Source of the DNA: Phenylobacterium sp. | GTDB lineage: Bacteria > Pseudomonadota > Alphaproteobacteria > Caulobacterales > Caulobacteraceae | Assembly (NCBI RefSeq): GCF_030693405.1 | Contig: NZ_JAUYAW010000029.1 | Span: 1-40,767, forward strand | Direction of reading: 5' to 3' | Length of the DNA: 40,767 nucleotides | Part shown: piece after piece, positions 1-8,237 of the stretch | Layout: every line of letters begins with the position of its first letter | Numbering within the stretch: the stretch's first letter is position 1 | Notes under the pieces: model-generated | What the model was told of the DNA's origin: nothing | Databases searched by the model: none | The model's input: only the letters and a program-made list of their open reading frames with translations | Made by a program: the position numbers and the translations under genes

Positions 1-585
1 ACCGTAGAAAAAGTCGGCGCGGTACATGCCGTAGTCACCGGCCTGGAGCTTGATTACGCCCTCAGGCGTCGGACCGGCCTGCTTGGTGATGAAGTTGACC
101 ACGCCGCCCGGGGCGTTTGAGGCGAAGATCGACGAGGGACCGCCGCGAACGGCTTCCACGCGACCGATGGTCTCGTCCAGGCGGAAGGACTGGTCGGCAT
201 TGAGCCAGCCAAGGCCGCCATCATGCTGGATCGTCAGCCCATCTTCCTGGATCGTCACCGATGAATAGCCATCGGTCGGGATCCCGCGGCTGCGGACGTT
301 GTTGGAGGCCTCGCCCCCCGACGCCTCGACCCAGAAGCCTGGGATCGCCTTGAAGGCCTCGGCGGTGGAGATCGGCGCCTGCAGACGCAGCTGCGTCTCG
401 GTTATCGCCGACACGGCGTAGCTGGCCTCAACCCGACGGCGCTCGTTGGCGCCTGCGCGGGCGGTGACGACGACTTCGCCGACAGTCGCCACGTCTTGAT
501 CCTGCTCCTGCGCAAGAACAGACGGCGCTGAAAGTAGTAAAGTCGAAATAGAAGCGCTAGCGGCTAGAATACGCATCGCATTCAT
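1..585 (-). CDS. TonB-dependent receptor, N-terminal part (runs off left edge)
   Basis: This encodes the first ~195 residues of an outer-membrane TonB-dependent receptor, which would import a ligand using TonB/ExbB/ExbD energy. The start ATG (583-585) follows GGGGGA at a short spacing. A signal peptide of ~25 residues ends at VLAQ. Next come a TonB-box/plug entry (VGEVVVTARA) and a plug domain with conserved GEASNNVRSRG, EDGLTIQHD and VRGGPSS stretches. The beta-barrel lies outside the window. There is no STN signalling domain, unlike the receptor at 2231-5011, to which the plug is clearly paralogous. It is the last gene seen of the sigma/FecR/receptor/PHP cluster, 88 bases after the PHP gene. 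The ligand cannot be read from the sequence. Confidence 0.93.
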   Translation of the reverse strand, partial: MNAMRILAASASISTLLLSAPSVLAQEQDQDVATVGEVVVTARAGANERRRVEASYAVSAITETQLRLQAPISTAEAFKAIPGFWVEASGGEASNNVRSRGIPTDGYSSVTIQEDGLTIQHDGGLGWLNADQSFRLDETIGRVEAVRGGPSSIFASNAPGGVVNFITKQAGPTPEGVIKLQAGDYGMYRADFFYG

Positions 586-644
586 GTTTATCCCCCGTGG
601 ATTTATTCCAACTTTTGCATAAAGCTGGCGCGCCAGGGATAAAC
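586..644 (-). promoter_or_regulatory. Possible RBS-sequestering stem-loop in the receptor leader
   Basis: On the minus strand a 9-base arm GTTTATCCC (644-636) is the exact reverse complement of GGGATAAAC (594-586). The second arm contains the Shine-Dalgarno and ends directly before the start codon at 585. A perfect 12-base palindrome CTGGCGCGCCAG lies at 625-636 between the arms. Pairing of the outer arms would hide the ribosome binding site, while the inner palindrome would compete as a local hairpin. The complementarity is visible; a regulatory role is inferred. The palindrome might instead be part of a terminator for the PHP gene. Confidence 0.4.
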
Positions 645-673
645 TAGCATTTCTACAGTATTATGAAATCGAC

Positions 674-2197
674 CTACTTTTCTTCGATGTATACTGGGCT
701 ACCGATCAGAACGAGTTCGCCCTCTTGGTTTCTAATATTTGCTCGAACCCAGTAGGGCCGGCCGACACCTGTCAGGGTGACGGTTTGTCGACGCGAACCG
801 TCTAGTTGCGCCAGCTCCTGAGAAGAAAGACGCAAGGCCGGCGCATTCGCGCCAGCGACCCATTCGATTTCCGCATTCTCTACGCCGTGAGTTTCGACGG
901 TCAGGCTTGCGGTCTCCCCCTGAGCCAGCCGTAGCACCCCGCCCATTCTCACCTCGGCGTCCATACTTTTGGCCGTGAGATCCAGATGGCGACCCGGGAT
1001 GGCTTCCAGATCAACGAAGACCCGGCCAGCCCGAACCGCGTCAAACAGGGCGCGTTGGGAGAGATTGGCCGCATAGACGACGGTTGTTGGTCGACCCACC
1101 GGTGATTGGCGGCCCAAATTGTCGGGGTCGTGGTTATCGCTCCCGGCGATTGCGGCGAGGCGATGCCCCTGATCGAGGAGGCCTTCCCAGAACGGGATGT
1201 GGCTGAGGGGCCCCTCCGGCGACCGCGTGAGGAGCATGCTCCCCCCGTTGACGACCTCGACCGCGGCGACTTGGCTGAAATCGATGTCTCCAACGATCCA
1301 GCCGCACCCCATGCAGGCCTCGCCTGAGGGCATTCCCGGATGGTTGATGGAGGAAAAGCCCCCCCTGCCCTCGACCTCTTTGAGCATCTGCTCGAGGCTT
1401 GGAAGGCGCGGGCTTCCAAGCTGGAAGTCCAGCTCGCCTAGGGGCCCAAACACGTTCAAGTGCCCCTTGAACGTCGTGATTTCGCGGCCGGGGATAATCA
1501 GGATGGTGTCGTAGTAGGGCTGTAGCTCGCGCAACGGCCCATGGTGCGACACCGTATTGTGCTCTGTGACCGCCACAAAATCGAGGCCGGCCCGTCGCGC
1601 CGCCTCCAAAGTCCGAAAGGCCGGACATGGAACCCGGCGCCCGGCCAGACTTTCGCATGAGCCGTCGGAGTGGCCGGTATGAGTGTGAAAGTCCCCCCTG
1701 TACCAGGCTGGGCCGGCGCGAATGGGGCCATCGAAGAAGGCGCTTTCGGGAACTTGCTCTCCCTCCGGCGTCAGGGTGATCTCCGCGCGGTAGGCTGAGC
1801 GTGACGACGCCCGAACATTGGGCGCGCCCAAGATCAGCCGCCAGGTTCCAGGGATGATCGGGCCAGGGGTGTAGGACGGCGTCGCCTCAGACGCCGAGAG
1901 CGTGAAACTCCGTCTGGCCCCGCCGCTCCAACCGCGCAAGCCGTTCGGGTCCCGAAGACCCATGTCGATGACGGTCCTATTGTCCTGGTCATAGTCGAGA
2001 GAGACGCTCACCCGCTCGATCCCCGGCGGCACCTCGAAGGGGAGCTCCAGATAGGTCTCGTGAAGCTCTCCGGTCAGCTCGCCTTCCAGGACAATGGGCG
2101 CTGGCCTTGGCCGATCATCGCTGGCCCAGGCGGGAGCGACAGTCACGGCCAGGGCCAACAGTGCAAGGCGCCAGCCCAGCAGGGTGGAGTTTCTCAT
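674..2197 (-). CDS. Secreted PHP-domain metallohydrolase, CehA/McbA type
   Basis: The 507-residue product starts with a signal peptide (~1-25, ending APAWA), so it should act in the periplasm or outside. Residues ~30-150 look like a beta-sandwich, PPC-like domain. A PHP metal-dependent phosphoesterase-type domain follows: HTHTGHSD at 171-178, TEHNT at 211-215, GRE at 237-239, GHLNVFG at 245-251, NHPG at 285-288 and GSDNHD at 352-357. These supply the His/Asp/Glu metal ligands expected of the fold. CehA and McbA, known as carbaryl hydrolases, belong to this family; most members have unknown substrates. It lies 33 bases after a TonB receptor and 88 bases before another, in a FecIR-type cluster. 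That suggests it trims or hydrolyses a ligand the receptors import. The substrate is not inferable. Confidence 0.85.
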   Translation of the reverse strand: MRNSTLLGWRLALLALAVTVAPAWASDDRPRPAPIVLEGELTGELHETYLELPFEVPPGIERVSVSLDYDQDNRTVIDMGLRDPNGLRGWSGGARRSFTLSASEATPSYTPGPIIPGTWRLILGAPNVRASSRSAYRAEITLTPEGEQVPESAFFDGPIRAGPAWYRGDFHTHTGHSDGSCESLAGRRVPCPAFRTLEAARRAGLDFVAVTEHNTVSHHGPLRELQPYYDTILIIPGREITTFKGHLNVFGPLGELDFQLGSPRLPSLEQMLKEVEGRGGFSSINHPGMPSGEACMGCGWIVGDIDFSQVAAVEVVNGGSMLLTRSPEGPLSHIPFWEGLLDQGHRLAAIAGSDNHDPDNLGRQSPVGRPTTVVYAANLSQRALFDAVRAGRVFVDLEAIPGRHLDLTAKSMDAEVRMGGVLRLAQGETASLTVETHGVENAEIEWVAGANAPALRLSSQELAQLDGSRRQTVTLTGVGRPYWVRANIRNQEGELVLIGSPVYIEEK

Positions 2198-2230
2198 GGC
2201 GTTTGGGGCTCTCGTCTGAGGATCGGGAGG

Positions 2231-5011
2231 TCAGAAGCTGACGGCGATAGCGGCGCGTATCGTGCGGCCGAAGATGGGGCGGGCGGTAAAGAGGCCCTGT
2301 TGGGCGTCGGCGCTCACCAGCTGCCCCGCCCGAGGATTGCCTTCGGTGAGCCCCAAGGTGTCGGTGAGATTGGCGCCTGTGAACGTCAGTCGCACCCGCT
2401 CAGACAGGGCGAGGCTGTAGTGCCCAGACAGCACGGTATAGGGCGGCAGTCGGGCGGTGTTGGCCGCATCGGAAAACCGTTCCCCAAAGTGCTCGACGAC
2501 AAGGCCGGCTTCGCCGCGATGGGGGAGCGTCACGGTCGAGGCCAGGCGCAGCATGAGCTTGGGAACACGAATGAGCTGTCGACCTGAAAAATCCTGCACT
2601 TCTGGCAGCCCGTCTCGGACCACCCGCGCCTCAAACTGGTCGAAGACCGGGTTCTGAAGCGTCAGGCTCCCATCGAGCGCCAGCCAGGGCGTGGGCTCAA
2701 ATCTCGCCTCCAACTCCAAACCCGTCGTCATTGATGTGGCGAAAGATGTGGTGGCTTCCACAAAGCCGGTCACTGGATTGACGAGGGTTTCGTTGAATGG
2801 AAAGCCGTTGAACGCCGTGCGAAACACCACGGCGTAAAGCGCCAGTCTGGGCCGCTCAAGCGAGAGGCCTATGTCCATTCCAACGGTCGGGGCCTTGCGA
2901 ACGCTAAGTCCGCTGGGGTCTCCGTAGAACTGGGACACACTCGGCAGGCGCTCAGAGCGCGAAACTCTGGCGAACAGGTGCGTGTCGTCCGTCAGCCTTC
3001 GACGAAGGCCAAGCGTTGCGTTGAGCGTCGCGTGACGCGCGTCAAACCCACGCCGTTCACCGGTTCCTCGCAGTATGGCGTCATCGGCCACCGTGGGTCC
3101 GCCAAGATTTGCTGGCGCGGCCAATTCGACCGATCCCCACTGGTGTTGCCCCTCCCAGCGGGCGCCGAAGTCGAGCGTCCAGGCCGAGCCAAGAATAACG
3201 TCCCAGGCGCCAAAGGCGGCGAAGGTCGCCTGGCTCGCCTCGGCATTGTCATACTGAACGCCATAGCGAACCACGCCGCCCTCGGTGAGCGATCCGAGAA
3301 CCGCGCCGCTGGCGTCAAGAACCACGAGGTCAAGACGGCGGGCATTCTCCTGGGCTTCCAGGAGAACCGCCGACGAGAGCCGCCGGAAGCCATAGTCGCC
3401 GTACGCGCCATAGACTCCCACGTTCCATCGAAAGTCGGCCCCCAGCGCCGCGCCCTGTCCAGAGAGGTTGAAAGACGAGAGAATTTCATCAAGCGGCGCC
3501 GAAACGGTGGAGGCGAGCCCCTGGATGACGGCCGCGCCTGGGGTCACAGGCGCATGGGACGGGCTCGAGGCGAGGCGATAACTGACCCGATCAGCCGTTG
3601 GGAACTGGACCTTGGCCTGGTCCAGAGCCGCAGATGCGCGCGTCGCCGCCGGCTGCAACCCACTCGGAAAGAGCCCGTGGCGGGCGGTGTCGGCGGTGCG
3701 CGCGCTCAGACGGAATTCGGCTAGACCATCCAGCCCCGGGTCCCAACTCGCCTTGAGGGTTGCTTGCGTCAGCTGAACCCGTGTCCCATCGGCGATGGTG
3801 AAAGGCGGAGCCTGAGGGTCTTGCCGGGCGTTCGGATCAAACCTGATGAGATCAGGACCAAGCAGCGTGCCGCGCCGAGCATCAAAGCCCTCAATCGACT
3901 CAATTCCCCCTCCGGGCCCCTGGCGCATGGGGACCGGGAGGAAAAAGGCGACGCGGTCATCAATACGCTTGAGCGCAATCTCTACATCCGCGCGCCCCCA
4001 CTGGCGGCTAAAGGCCAACCGCGCGGCGCCGCCGCGATTGGCGGCGAAATTGGTGCCACGGACGCCTTCATCCTCCCGCCAGAATCCGTCAAGGCTCACC
4101 CGCGCCTCACCCCACGGGGCGCCGGCGAAGCCCTCGAACCGGATGCCGCCATAGTTGGCCGTCTGAACCCTAATCTGCGCCTCTGGCGAGTCTGGGGGTG
4201 CCCGATTGATCGCATTGATCAACCCACCAGGCGCCTGGGACGCCAAGACCGCCGCCGGACCGCCGCGGAGCACCTCGATGCGCGCCAGCCCCATGCTCGG
4301 TCGAAAGAGCTGGTCGGGATTTAAGAAGCCGACGCCTGCGTCGTGCTGCACAGGCAGTCCGTCTTCCAGAACGGCCACGGACGAGTAGCCGTCCAAAGGC
4401 ACGCCCCTGGCGCGGATATTGTTGCTGGCCTCGCCACCGGATGACTCAACCCAGTAGCCTGGGGTCAACGCCACCACCCCGGCGAGGGAACTGGCGTCCA
4501 TGGAGCTAAGCCGACCTTCGCTGATCACTGTCACGGCATAGGCGGTTTCGGCCTTGCGGGTGACCTCACCCGCATGCGCCCCTGTGACGACCAGTTCCGC
4601 CAAGGGCGTCGGCGTCAGAGCCGGCGGCTCTGGGCGGGTGGCTTGGGTGGTCTGGCGGCGCAGGCCAGGCTGCGGAACACCCCTCAAGGCATACGCGTTG
4701 GGCCCGACCTCAGTTACCTGGAGCCTATGGTCCCGGATGGCGCGCTCGAGGGCCTGCCGAGGCGACATCTGCCCTCGGACAGCGCTCGACCTGAGGCCCG
4801 CCACGGCCTGCGGCGTAAATAGGATCTGGACGCCTGAGATCTGCGCCACGCGCCTGAGCGCCTGATCAAGGCGTTGGGCGGGCACGTCATAATCTCTGGT
4901 TTGGGCGACAGCGGGCGAAGCGGCCAGGCAGAGGGCCACCAGCATGGAAGCCGCTACAACAGCGCGCCAGCCGAACGCTTGCCTGAATGGCCTGTTCTGC
5001 CGACTGGCCAT
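2231..5011 (-). CDS. TonB-dependent transducer-receptor with STN domain (FecA-like architecture)
   Basis: This is a full-length outer-membrane receptor of ~926 residues. I prefer ATG at 5011, which has GAGG 8 bases upstream, over GTG at 5020. A signal peptide (~1-37, ending AVAQ) leads into an STN domain (~40-112: YDVPAQRLDQAL, then ILFTPQAV and ALRG). This domain carries the signal to a FecR-type anti-sigma factor. A Pro-rich linker precedes the plug (AELVVTGAHA, then GEASNNIRARG, EDGLPVQHD, EVLRGGPAA). The rest is a 22-strand-type barrel ending in the usual terminal Phe (AIAVSF). FecR and sigma genes lie directly upstream, so the trio matches the Fec/Pup surface-signalling arrangement. The ligand is unknown; a siderophore is common for the class, but the PHP neighbour argues for caution. 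Confidence 0.93.
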   Translation of the reverse strand: MASRQNRPFRQAFGWRAVVAASMLVALCLAASPAVAQTRDYDVPAQRLDQALRRVAQISGVQILFTPQAVAGLRSSAVRGQMSPRQALERAIRDHRLQVTEVGPNAYALRGVPQPGLRRQTTQATRPEPPALTPTPLAELVVTGAHAGEVTRKAETAYAVTVISEGRLSSMDASSLAGVVALTPGYWVESSGGEASNNIRARGVPLDGYSSVAVLEDGLPVQHDAGVGFLNPDQLFRPSMGLARIEVLRGGPAAVLASQAPGGLINAINRAPPDSPEAQIRVQTANYGGIRFEGFAGAPWGEARVSLDGFWREDEGVRGTNFAANRGGAARLAFSRQWGRADVEIALKRIDDRVAFFLPVPMRQGPGGGIESIEGFDARRGTLLGPDLIRFDPNARQDPQAPPFTIADGTRVQLTQATLKASWDPGLDGLAEFRLSARTADTARHGLFPSGLQPAATRASAALDQAKVQFPTADRVSYRLASSPSHAPVTPGAAVIQGLASTVSAPLDEILSSFNLSGQGAALGADFRWNVGVYGAYGDYGFRRLSSAVLLEAQENARRLDLVVLDASGAVLGSLTEGGVVRYGVQYDNAEASQATFAAFGAWDVILGSAWTLDFGARWEGQHQWGSVELAAPANLGGPTVADDAILRGTGERRGFDARHATLNATLGLRRRLTDDTHLFARVSRSERLPSVSQFYGDPSGLSVRKAPTVGMDIGLSLERPRLALYAVVFRTAFNGFPFNETLVNPVTGFVEATTSFATSMTTGLELEARFEPTPWLALDGSLTLQNPVFDQFEARVVRDGLPEVQDFSGRQLIRVPKLMLRLASTVTLPHRGEAGLVVEHFGERFSDAANTARLPPYTVLSGHYSLALSERVRLTFTGANLTDTLGLTEGNPRAGQLVSADAQQGLFTARPIFGRTIRAAIAVSF

Positions 5012-5114
5012 CGCCCCCACCTCGATCTGCTCGGGGCGGCTCGCTGTCGGCTAGCTCACCTCACGACGCCCTTCCCTTAAGAACGTCAGCTTGGTGACGG
5101 CACGCCAGACGTCG

Positions 5115-6062
5115 CTAAAAGTTCACGGACGGGTCGGCCTCGGTCGGGGCGTGCAGCACCCAGACACGCCCTCGGCGTTCGACCCGAACGAGACCGATCG
5201 ACTGCAGGGCCCGGGCGAAGGTTGCGGCGTCATCATCGGCGAATACGCCGCTAATCGGCAGGCCCGACAGGGACGGATCGGCCAGGGCGAGGGTCTCGGA
5301 ACTCTGGCGATTGATGCTGGCCACCGCTTCGCCGAGTGGCGTGGCTGAGAAGTGGAGGCGCGATCCCTGGTCGGCTGGAAGCGCCTGAAGATCGGCGGCT
5401 GACAGTCTCCGGATCCCCTGGCGATCCACCAGCACCCGCTCGCCGGCGACGACATCCTCAGGGGCGTCGTTTTCGACACGCACGCGTCCCTCCCGCACCG
5501 TGAGCTCCAGTCGGTCGTCATCCAAACGGACATCGAAGATGGTGCCCACGACCTTGAGACGGGCGGCGTCCGTCAGAACATAGAAGGGTCGTGCCTGATC
5601 GCCCGTCACCTCAAAGGAAGCCTGGCCCTCCACAAGCCGCACATCGCGGCGGTGTCGTGTCATGCGCACCTTGACTTCCGAACCCGGCTCCAAAGCCAAT
5701 TGCGACCCATCAGCCAGCGTAATGGAGCGCTCTGCCTCCTCGGTCACATAGTGGAGCGAGCGAGGAAGGCTTGCAGCGACGGCGACAGCCACGACCACGG
5801 CCGCCGCCATCGCCCCGGCGATCAACCCCACGGGCCAAGCCGAGGTGCGAGGCCATGATCGGCGCATCTCGGCGTTGAGGTCGGGGTCACCCCTCAGGCC
5901 ATCCAGATCAGCCCATAGCGCCTCAATGGCGCGATATTCGTCCAGCGCCTGCGGCGTCCGCCGCAGCCAGATAAAGAAGGGCCGGCGGTCTGCGTCGCCC
6001 CGACTTTGGAAGCGGACGAACCAGCGGGCGGCCTCATGAACACGTCGATGATGCCCCCTCAT
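5115..6062 (-). CDS. FecR-family anti-sigma factor
   Basis: The 315-residue inner-membrane regulator has an N-terminal cytoplasmic DUF4880-like segment (~1-72, with WLRRTPQALDEY), one transmembrane helix (~76-98) and a periplasmic FecR domain (~105-215: ITLADGSQLALEPGS, RDVRLVEGQASFEV, VVGTIFDVR). The C-terminal region (~230-310) resembles the DUF4974/secretin-like part that contacts the receptor STN domain. Its ATG overlaps the sigma-factor TGA by four bases (ATGA at 6059-6062), implying translational coupling. By family role it holds the ECF sigma factor and passes the receptor-occupancy signal across the inner membrane. A 94-base gap separates it from the receptor gene. Confidence 0.92.
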   Translation of the reverse strand: MRGHHRRVHEAARWFVRFQSRGDADRRPFFIWLRRTPQALDEYRAIEALWADLDGLRGDPDLNAEMRRSWPRTSAWPVGLIAGAMAAAVVVAVAVAASLPRSLHYVTEEAERSITLADGSQLALEPGSEVKVRMTRHRRDVRLVEGQASFEVTGDQARPFYVLTDAARLKVVGTIFDVRLDDDRLELTVREGRVRVENDAPEDVVAGERVLVDRQGIRRLSAADLQALPADQGSRLHFSATPLGEAVASINRQSSETLALADPSLSGLPISGVFADDDAATFARALQSIGLVRVERRGRVWVLHAPTEADPSVNF

Positions 6063-6631
6063 TGATCAGACCACCCACGCTGATCGAGGTGAAGACGGCA
6101 ATTGGCCAAAGCATTCATCATCTGGCGCTGCACCGTCCTCAGCGGCACACCCATCTCACGTGAAATGTCGGCCAGGCTCATGTCTTCAAACCGGTGCATT
6201 GTCAGGACGCGCCGCTGTAGCGGCGGCAGGTTCAGTATGGCGTCTTTGAGATGGTTCAGCCTCTGACGCTCTCGGGCATGGTCAAAGGGCGTTGGCGCAT
6301 CCGCCGGCGTCTCGGGATCCAACTCCACACTGTCGCGGGTTCGCCGGGTGCGCCTGCGCCGCAGGATGTCAAAGACAACGGACTCAGCTGCGCGCTTGAG
6401 ATAGCCCAGGCTGAAGGCGTCTGGTCCGCCGTTGCGAGCCACATGCAACAGCCGCGCATATAGCTCCTGGACCGCATCATCGGCGCCATCGACACCCAGC
6501 AATTGGGCGAAGTAGCGGCGCAATCGGCGATCATGGGCTTCCATGGCGGCCTCGACCGCAGCGGCCGCACGCGGATCGCCGAACTTCCCCCGCTCGGTCT
6601 GAGCGATCTCCAGCCGTTGTTCAGATCTCAC
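6059..6631 (-). CDS. ECF sigma factor, FecI type
   Basis: A 190-residue sigma-70 family factor. Region 2 lies at ~35-100 (FAQLLG, DDAVQELYARLL, YLKRAAESVVFDILRRRR). Region 4 lies at ~130-180, with a helix-turn-helix (SLADISREMGVPLRTVQRQM). Regions 1 and 3 are absent, as in ECF sigmas. The start is GTG at 6629-6631, with AGGAA about 9 bases upstream; no better start is visible. It heads a minus-strand cluster with fecR, the STN receptor, the PHP enzyme and the second receptor, which are its likely regulon. TetR, in the same orientation upstream, ends 80 bases away. Confidence 0.93.
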   Translation of the reverse strand: MRSEQRLEIAQTERGKFGDPRAAAAVEAAMEAHDRRLRRYFAQLLGVDGADDAVQELYARLLHVARNGGPDAFSLGYLKRAAESVVFDILRRRRTRRTRDSVELDPETPADAPTPFDHARERQRLNHLKDAILNLPPLQRRVLTMHRFEDMSLADISREMGVPLRTVQRQMMNALANCRLHLDQRGWSDQ

Positions 6632-6659
6632 CGGCGCGGTTCCTGACGATCAGTTACGA

Positions 6660-6682
6660 CACCTATAGACGGTTTAGCCGTC
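6660..6682 (-). promoter_or_regulatory. Dyad and TATA-like element upstream of the sigma gene
   Basis: GACGG (6668-6672) and CCGTC (6678-6682) form a 5-base dyad with a 5-base loop. On the minus strand it is followed by TATAGG. It could be a weak terminator for the TetR gene or part of a promoter for the sigma operon. There is no T-run, so I cannot decide between them. Confidence 0.2.
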
Positions 6683-6711
6683 CTCGCGCGCCATGGGGCC
6701 AGGTGGATTTC

Positions 6712-7308
6712 TCAGACCCTGATCGCCGCAGCCAGGCCGGACTTGAGAAAGGCGAGCGCCGCCTCGCGGGTGGTTTCGGGCGGACGGCCCACCAGCTCGG
6801 CGAGCGAGCGGCCGATCAGGCCGACCCCCATGGCCAGCGATACGGCCACCAGGATCAGATTGGTGGCCCGCTCCGGGTCGACGCCCTTTTGGGCCATAGG
6901 ACCGGAGATCACCTCGGCGACGGCTTCGCGCACCAGGGTCAGACGGCGGGTTTCGCCGGTCAGTTCCAGCCAGGCGGCCAGGCGGGCGCCGCCGGCGGAC
7001 TCAAACGCGTCGAACAGCACCTGCCCCACCCCCTCCAGTTGCGCCTCGGGATCATCGGGCCGCTCGGCCGCCAGGACGCGGGCGACCAACTGGCGGATCA
7101 TCGCCTCGGCCAGAGCGGTCTGAACGCCGTCAATCGAGCCGAAATGGTGCAGCACCGTGGCGTGGGAGACGCCAGCGCCCTGGGCCACCTCCACCAGCTT
7201 CAAGCCCTGCGGCCCCCGCTCCAGCAGCAGGCGCTCGGCCGACTGCAGGATGTTCTCGCGGGCCGCCTCAGGCGACCGGCGAACACGGCGGGCAGGTTCT
7301 ATTGACAT
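6712..7308 (-). CDS. TetR-family transcriptional regulator
   Basis: A ~198-residue repressor-type protein. The N-terminal DNA-binding domain shows the TetR pattern ARENILQSAERLLLERG, then VEVAQGAGVSHATVLHHFGS as the helix-turn-helix and recognition helix. The remaining ~140 residues are the helical ligand-binding/dimerisation domain. I take the start as ATG at 7308 (MSIEPARR), because the family N-terminus starts there; an upstream in-frame start at 7371 would add 21 unrelated residues. Neither has a good Shine-Dalgarno. It is divergent from the PF10118 hydrolase gene, with a dyad in between that overlaps its own start codon. Control of that hydrolase and of itself is the natural inference. 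The effector is unknown. Confidence 0.88.
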   Translation of the reverse strand: MSIEPARRVRRSPEAARENILQSAERLLLERGPQGLKLVEVAQGAGVSHATVLHHFGSIDGVQTALAEAMIRQLVARVLAAERPDDPEAQLEGVGQVLFDAFESAGGARLAAWLELTGETRRLTLVREAVAEVISGPMAQKGVDPERATNLILVAVSLAMGVGLIGRSLAELVGRPPETTREAALAFLKSGLAAAIRV

Positions 7309-7329
7309 TTTTGTCGGTAACTCTAGATT
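7302..7329 (+). promoter_or_regulatory. Promoter with overlapping dyad (candidate TetR operator)
   Basis: A perfect -35 TTGACA (7302-7307) is followed after 16 bases by TAGATT (7324-7329) as a plausible -10, pointing at the hydrolase gene. Within it, GACA (7304-7307) and TGTC (7312-7315) form a dyad that covers the -35 and the TetR start codon. A repressor bound there would block the plus-strand promoter. Confidence 0.5.
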
Positions 7330-7382
7330 GGAGACAGGACAAGCCCCGGGGATCAGACGCCCCCGTTCCACAGGATCATGCC

Positions 7383-8237
7383 ATGACGCGCAAGACCACG
7401 CCCGCCGATGTCGAGGTAAGCCCCCGGGACATCCATTTTGACGCCAGCCTCACCAATTCCGGCCATTGGCTGGACGGCGACCCAGTGGCCACGGCGGTGT
7501 TCAACGCCTTGTCGCTGACCTTCCCCGACGGGGAGCGCCTGTTCATGGACGCCGTGCGGCACTATCGCGACCGGGTCTCGGGCAAGCTGGCCGAGGATGT
7601 CCGGGGCTTCATCGCCCAGGAGGCGATCCATTCGCGCGAGCATCACAGCCTCAACCAGCTGATCGACCGGGACCGCTATCCCGTGGCCGAGATCGAGGCC
7701 CAGGTGCGCGAACGGGTGGCCTTCAGCCGCGGGCGCGGACCCATGGCCATGCTGATCTCCACCATCGCCCTCGAGCACTTCACCGCCATGATGGCCGAGG
7801 TGCACATCCGCCACCGGGACGAGCTGTTCCAGAAGACCGATCCGGCCATCGAGCGGCTCTGGCGCTGGCATGCGCTTGAGGAGACCGAGCACAAGGCGGT
7901 GGCCTATGACGTCTTCATGGAAGCGACCAAGGACTGGTCGCCCTTCCTGCGCTATCGCCGCCGCTGTATCGCCATGGCGCTGATCACCCTGATGTTCACC
8001 CGCAACATCAGCCGCTACGCCGCCCGCCTGCTGGAGGCTGATGGCTACTCGCCCGACGCGGCGCGCAAGGCGGTCAAGCAGTTCGTCTGGGTGAAGCCTG
8101 GCCTCTTCCGGCGCGGCTGGAAGACCTATTTCGCCTGGTACCGGCCGGGCTTCCATCCCTGGGATCAGACCTCGACCTCCCCGACCCTGGCGGCCTGGAA
8201 GGCGGAGTTCGACGCCGCGGCGCTCAAGCCCGCCTAG
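7383..8237 (+). CDS. Predicted metal-dependent hydrolase, PF10118 family
   Basis: The 284-residue product starts at ATG 7383 (MTRKTTPADVEV), with AGGA about 7 bases upstream; an in-frame upstream start would run into the promoter. The sequence matches the PF10118 'metal-dependent hydrolase' pattern: FPDGERLFMDAVRHYRD, FIAQEAIHSREHH, then ALEHFTAMMAE and WHALEETEHKAVAYDVF. The repeated E-x-x-H pairs suggest a ferritin-like helical di-metal site. No signal peptide is seen. The biochemical reaction of the family is not established. It is divergent from a TetR regulator, and its stop overlaps that of the convergent alpha/beta hydrolase (CTAG at 8234-8237). Confidence 0.85.
   Translation: MTRKTTPADVEVSPRDIHFDASLTNSGHWLDGDPVATAVFNALSLTFPDGERLFMDAVRHYRDRVSGKLAEDVRGFIAQEAIHSREHHSLNQLIDRDRYPVAEIEAQVRERVAFSRGRGPMAMLISTIALEHFTAMMAEVHIRHRDELFQKTDPAIERLWRWHALEETEHKAVAYDVFMEATKDWSPFLRYRRRCIAMALITLMFTRNISRYAARLLEADGYSPDAARKAVKQFVWVKPGLFRRGWKTYFAWYRPGFHPWDQTSTSPTLAAWKAEFDAAALKPA

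Noticed and set aside
586..673. Cobalamin riboswitch upstream of the TonB receptor
   Set aside because: The leader to the PHP stop is under 90 bases, too short for the element, and no B12-box sequence is recognisable.
8234..8237. Overlapping stop codons (CTAG) as a regulatory feature
   Set aside because: Convergent stops sharing CTAG occur by chance in compact genomes and nothing else supports a function.
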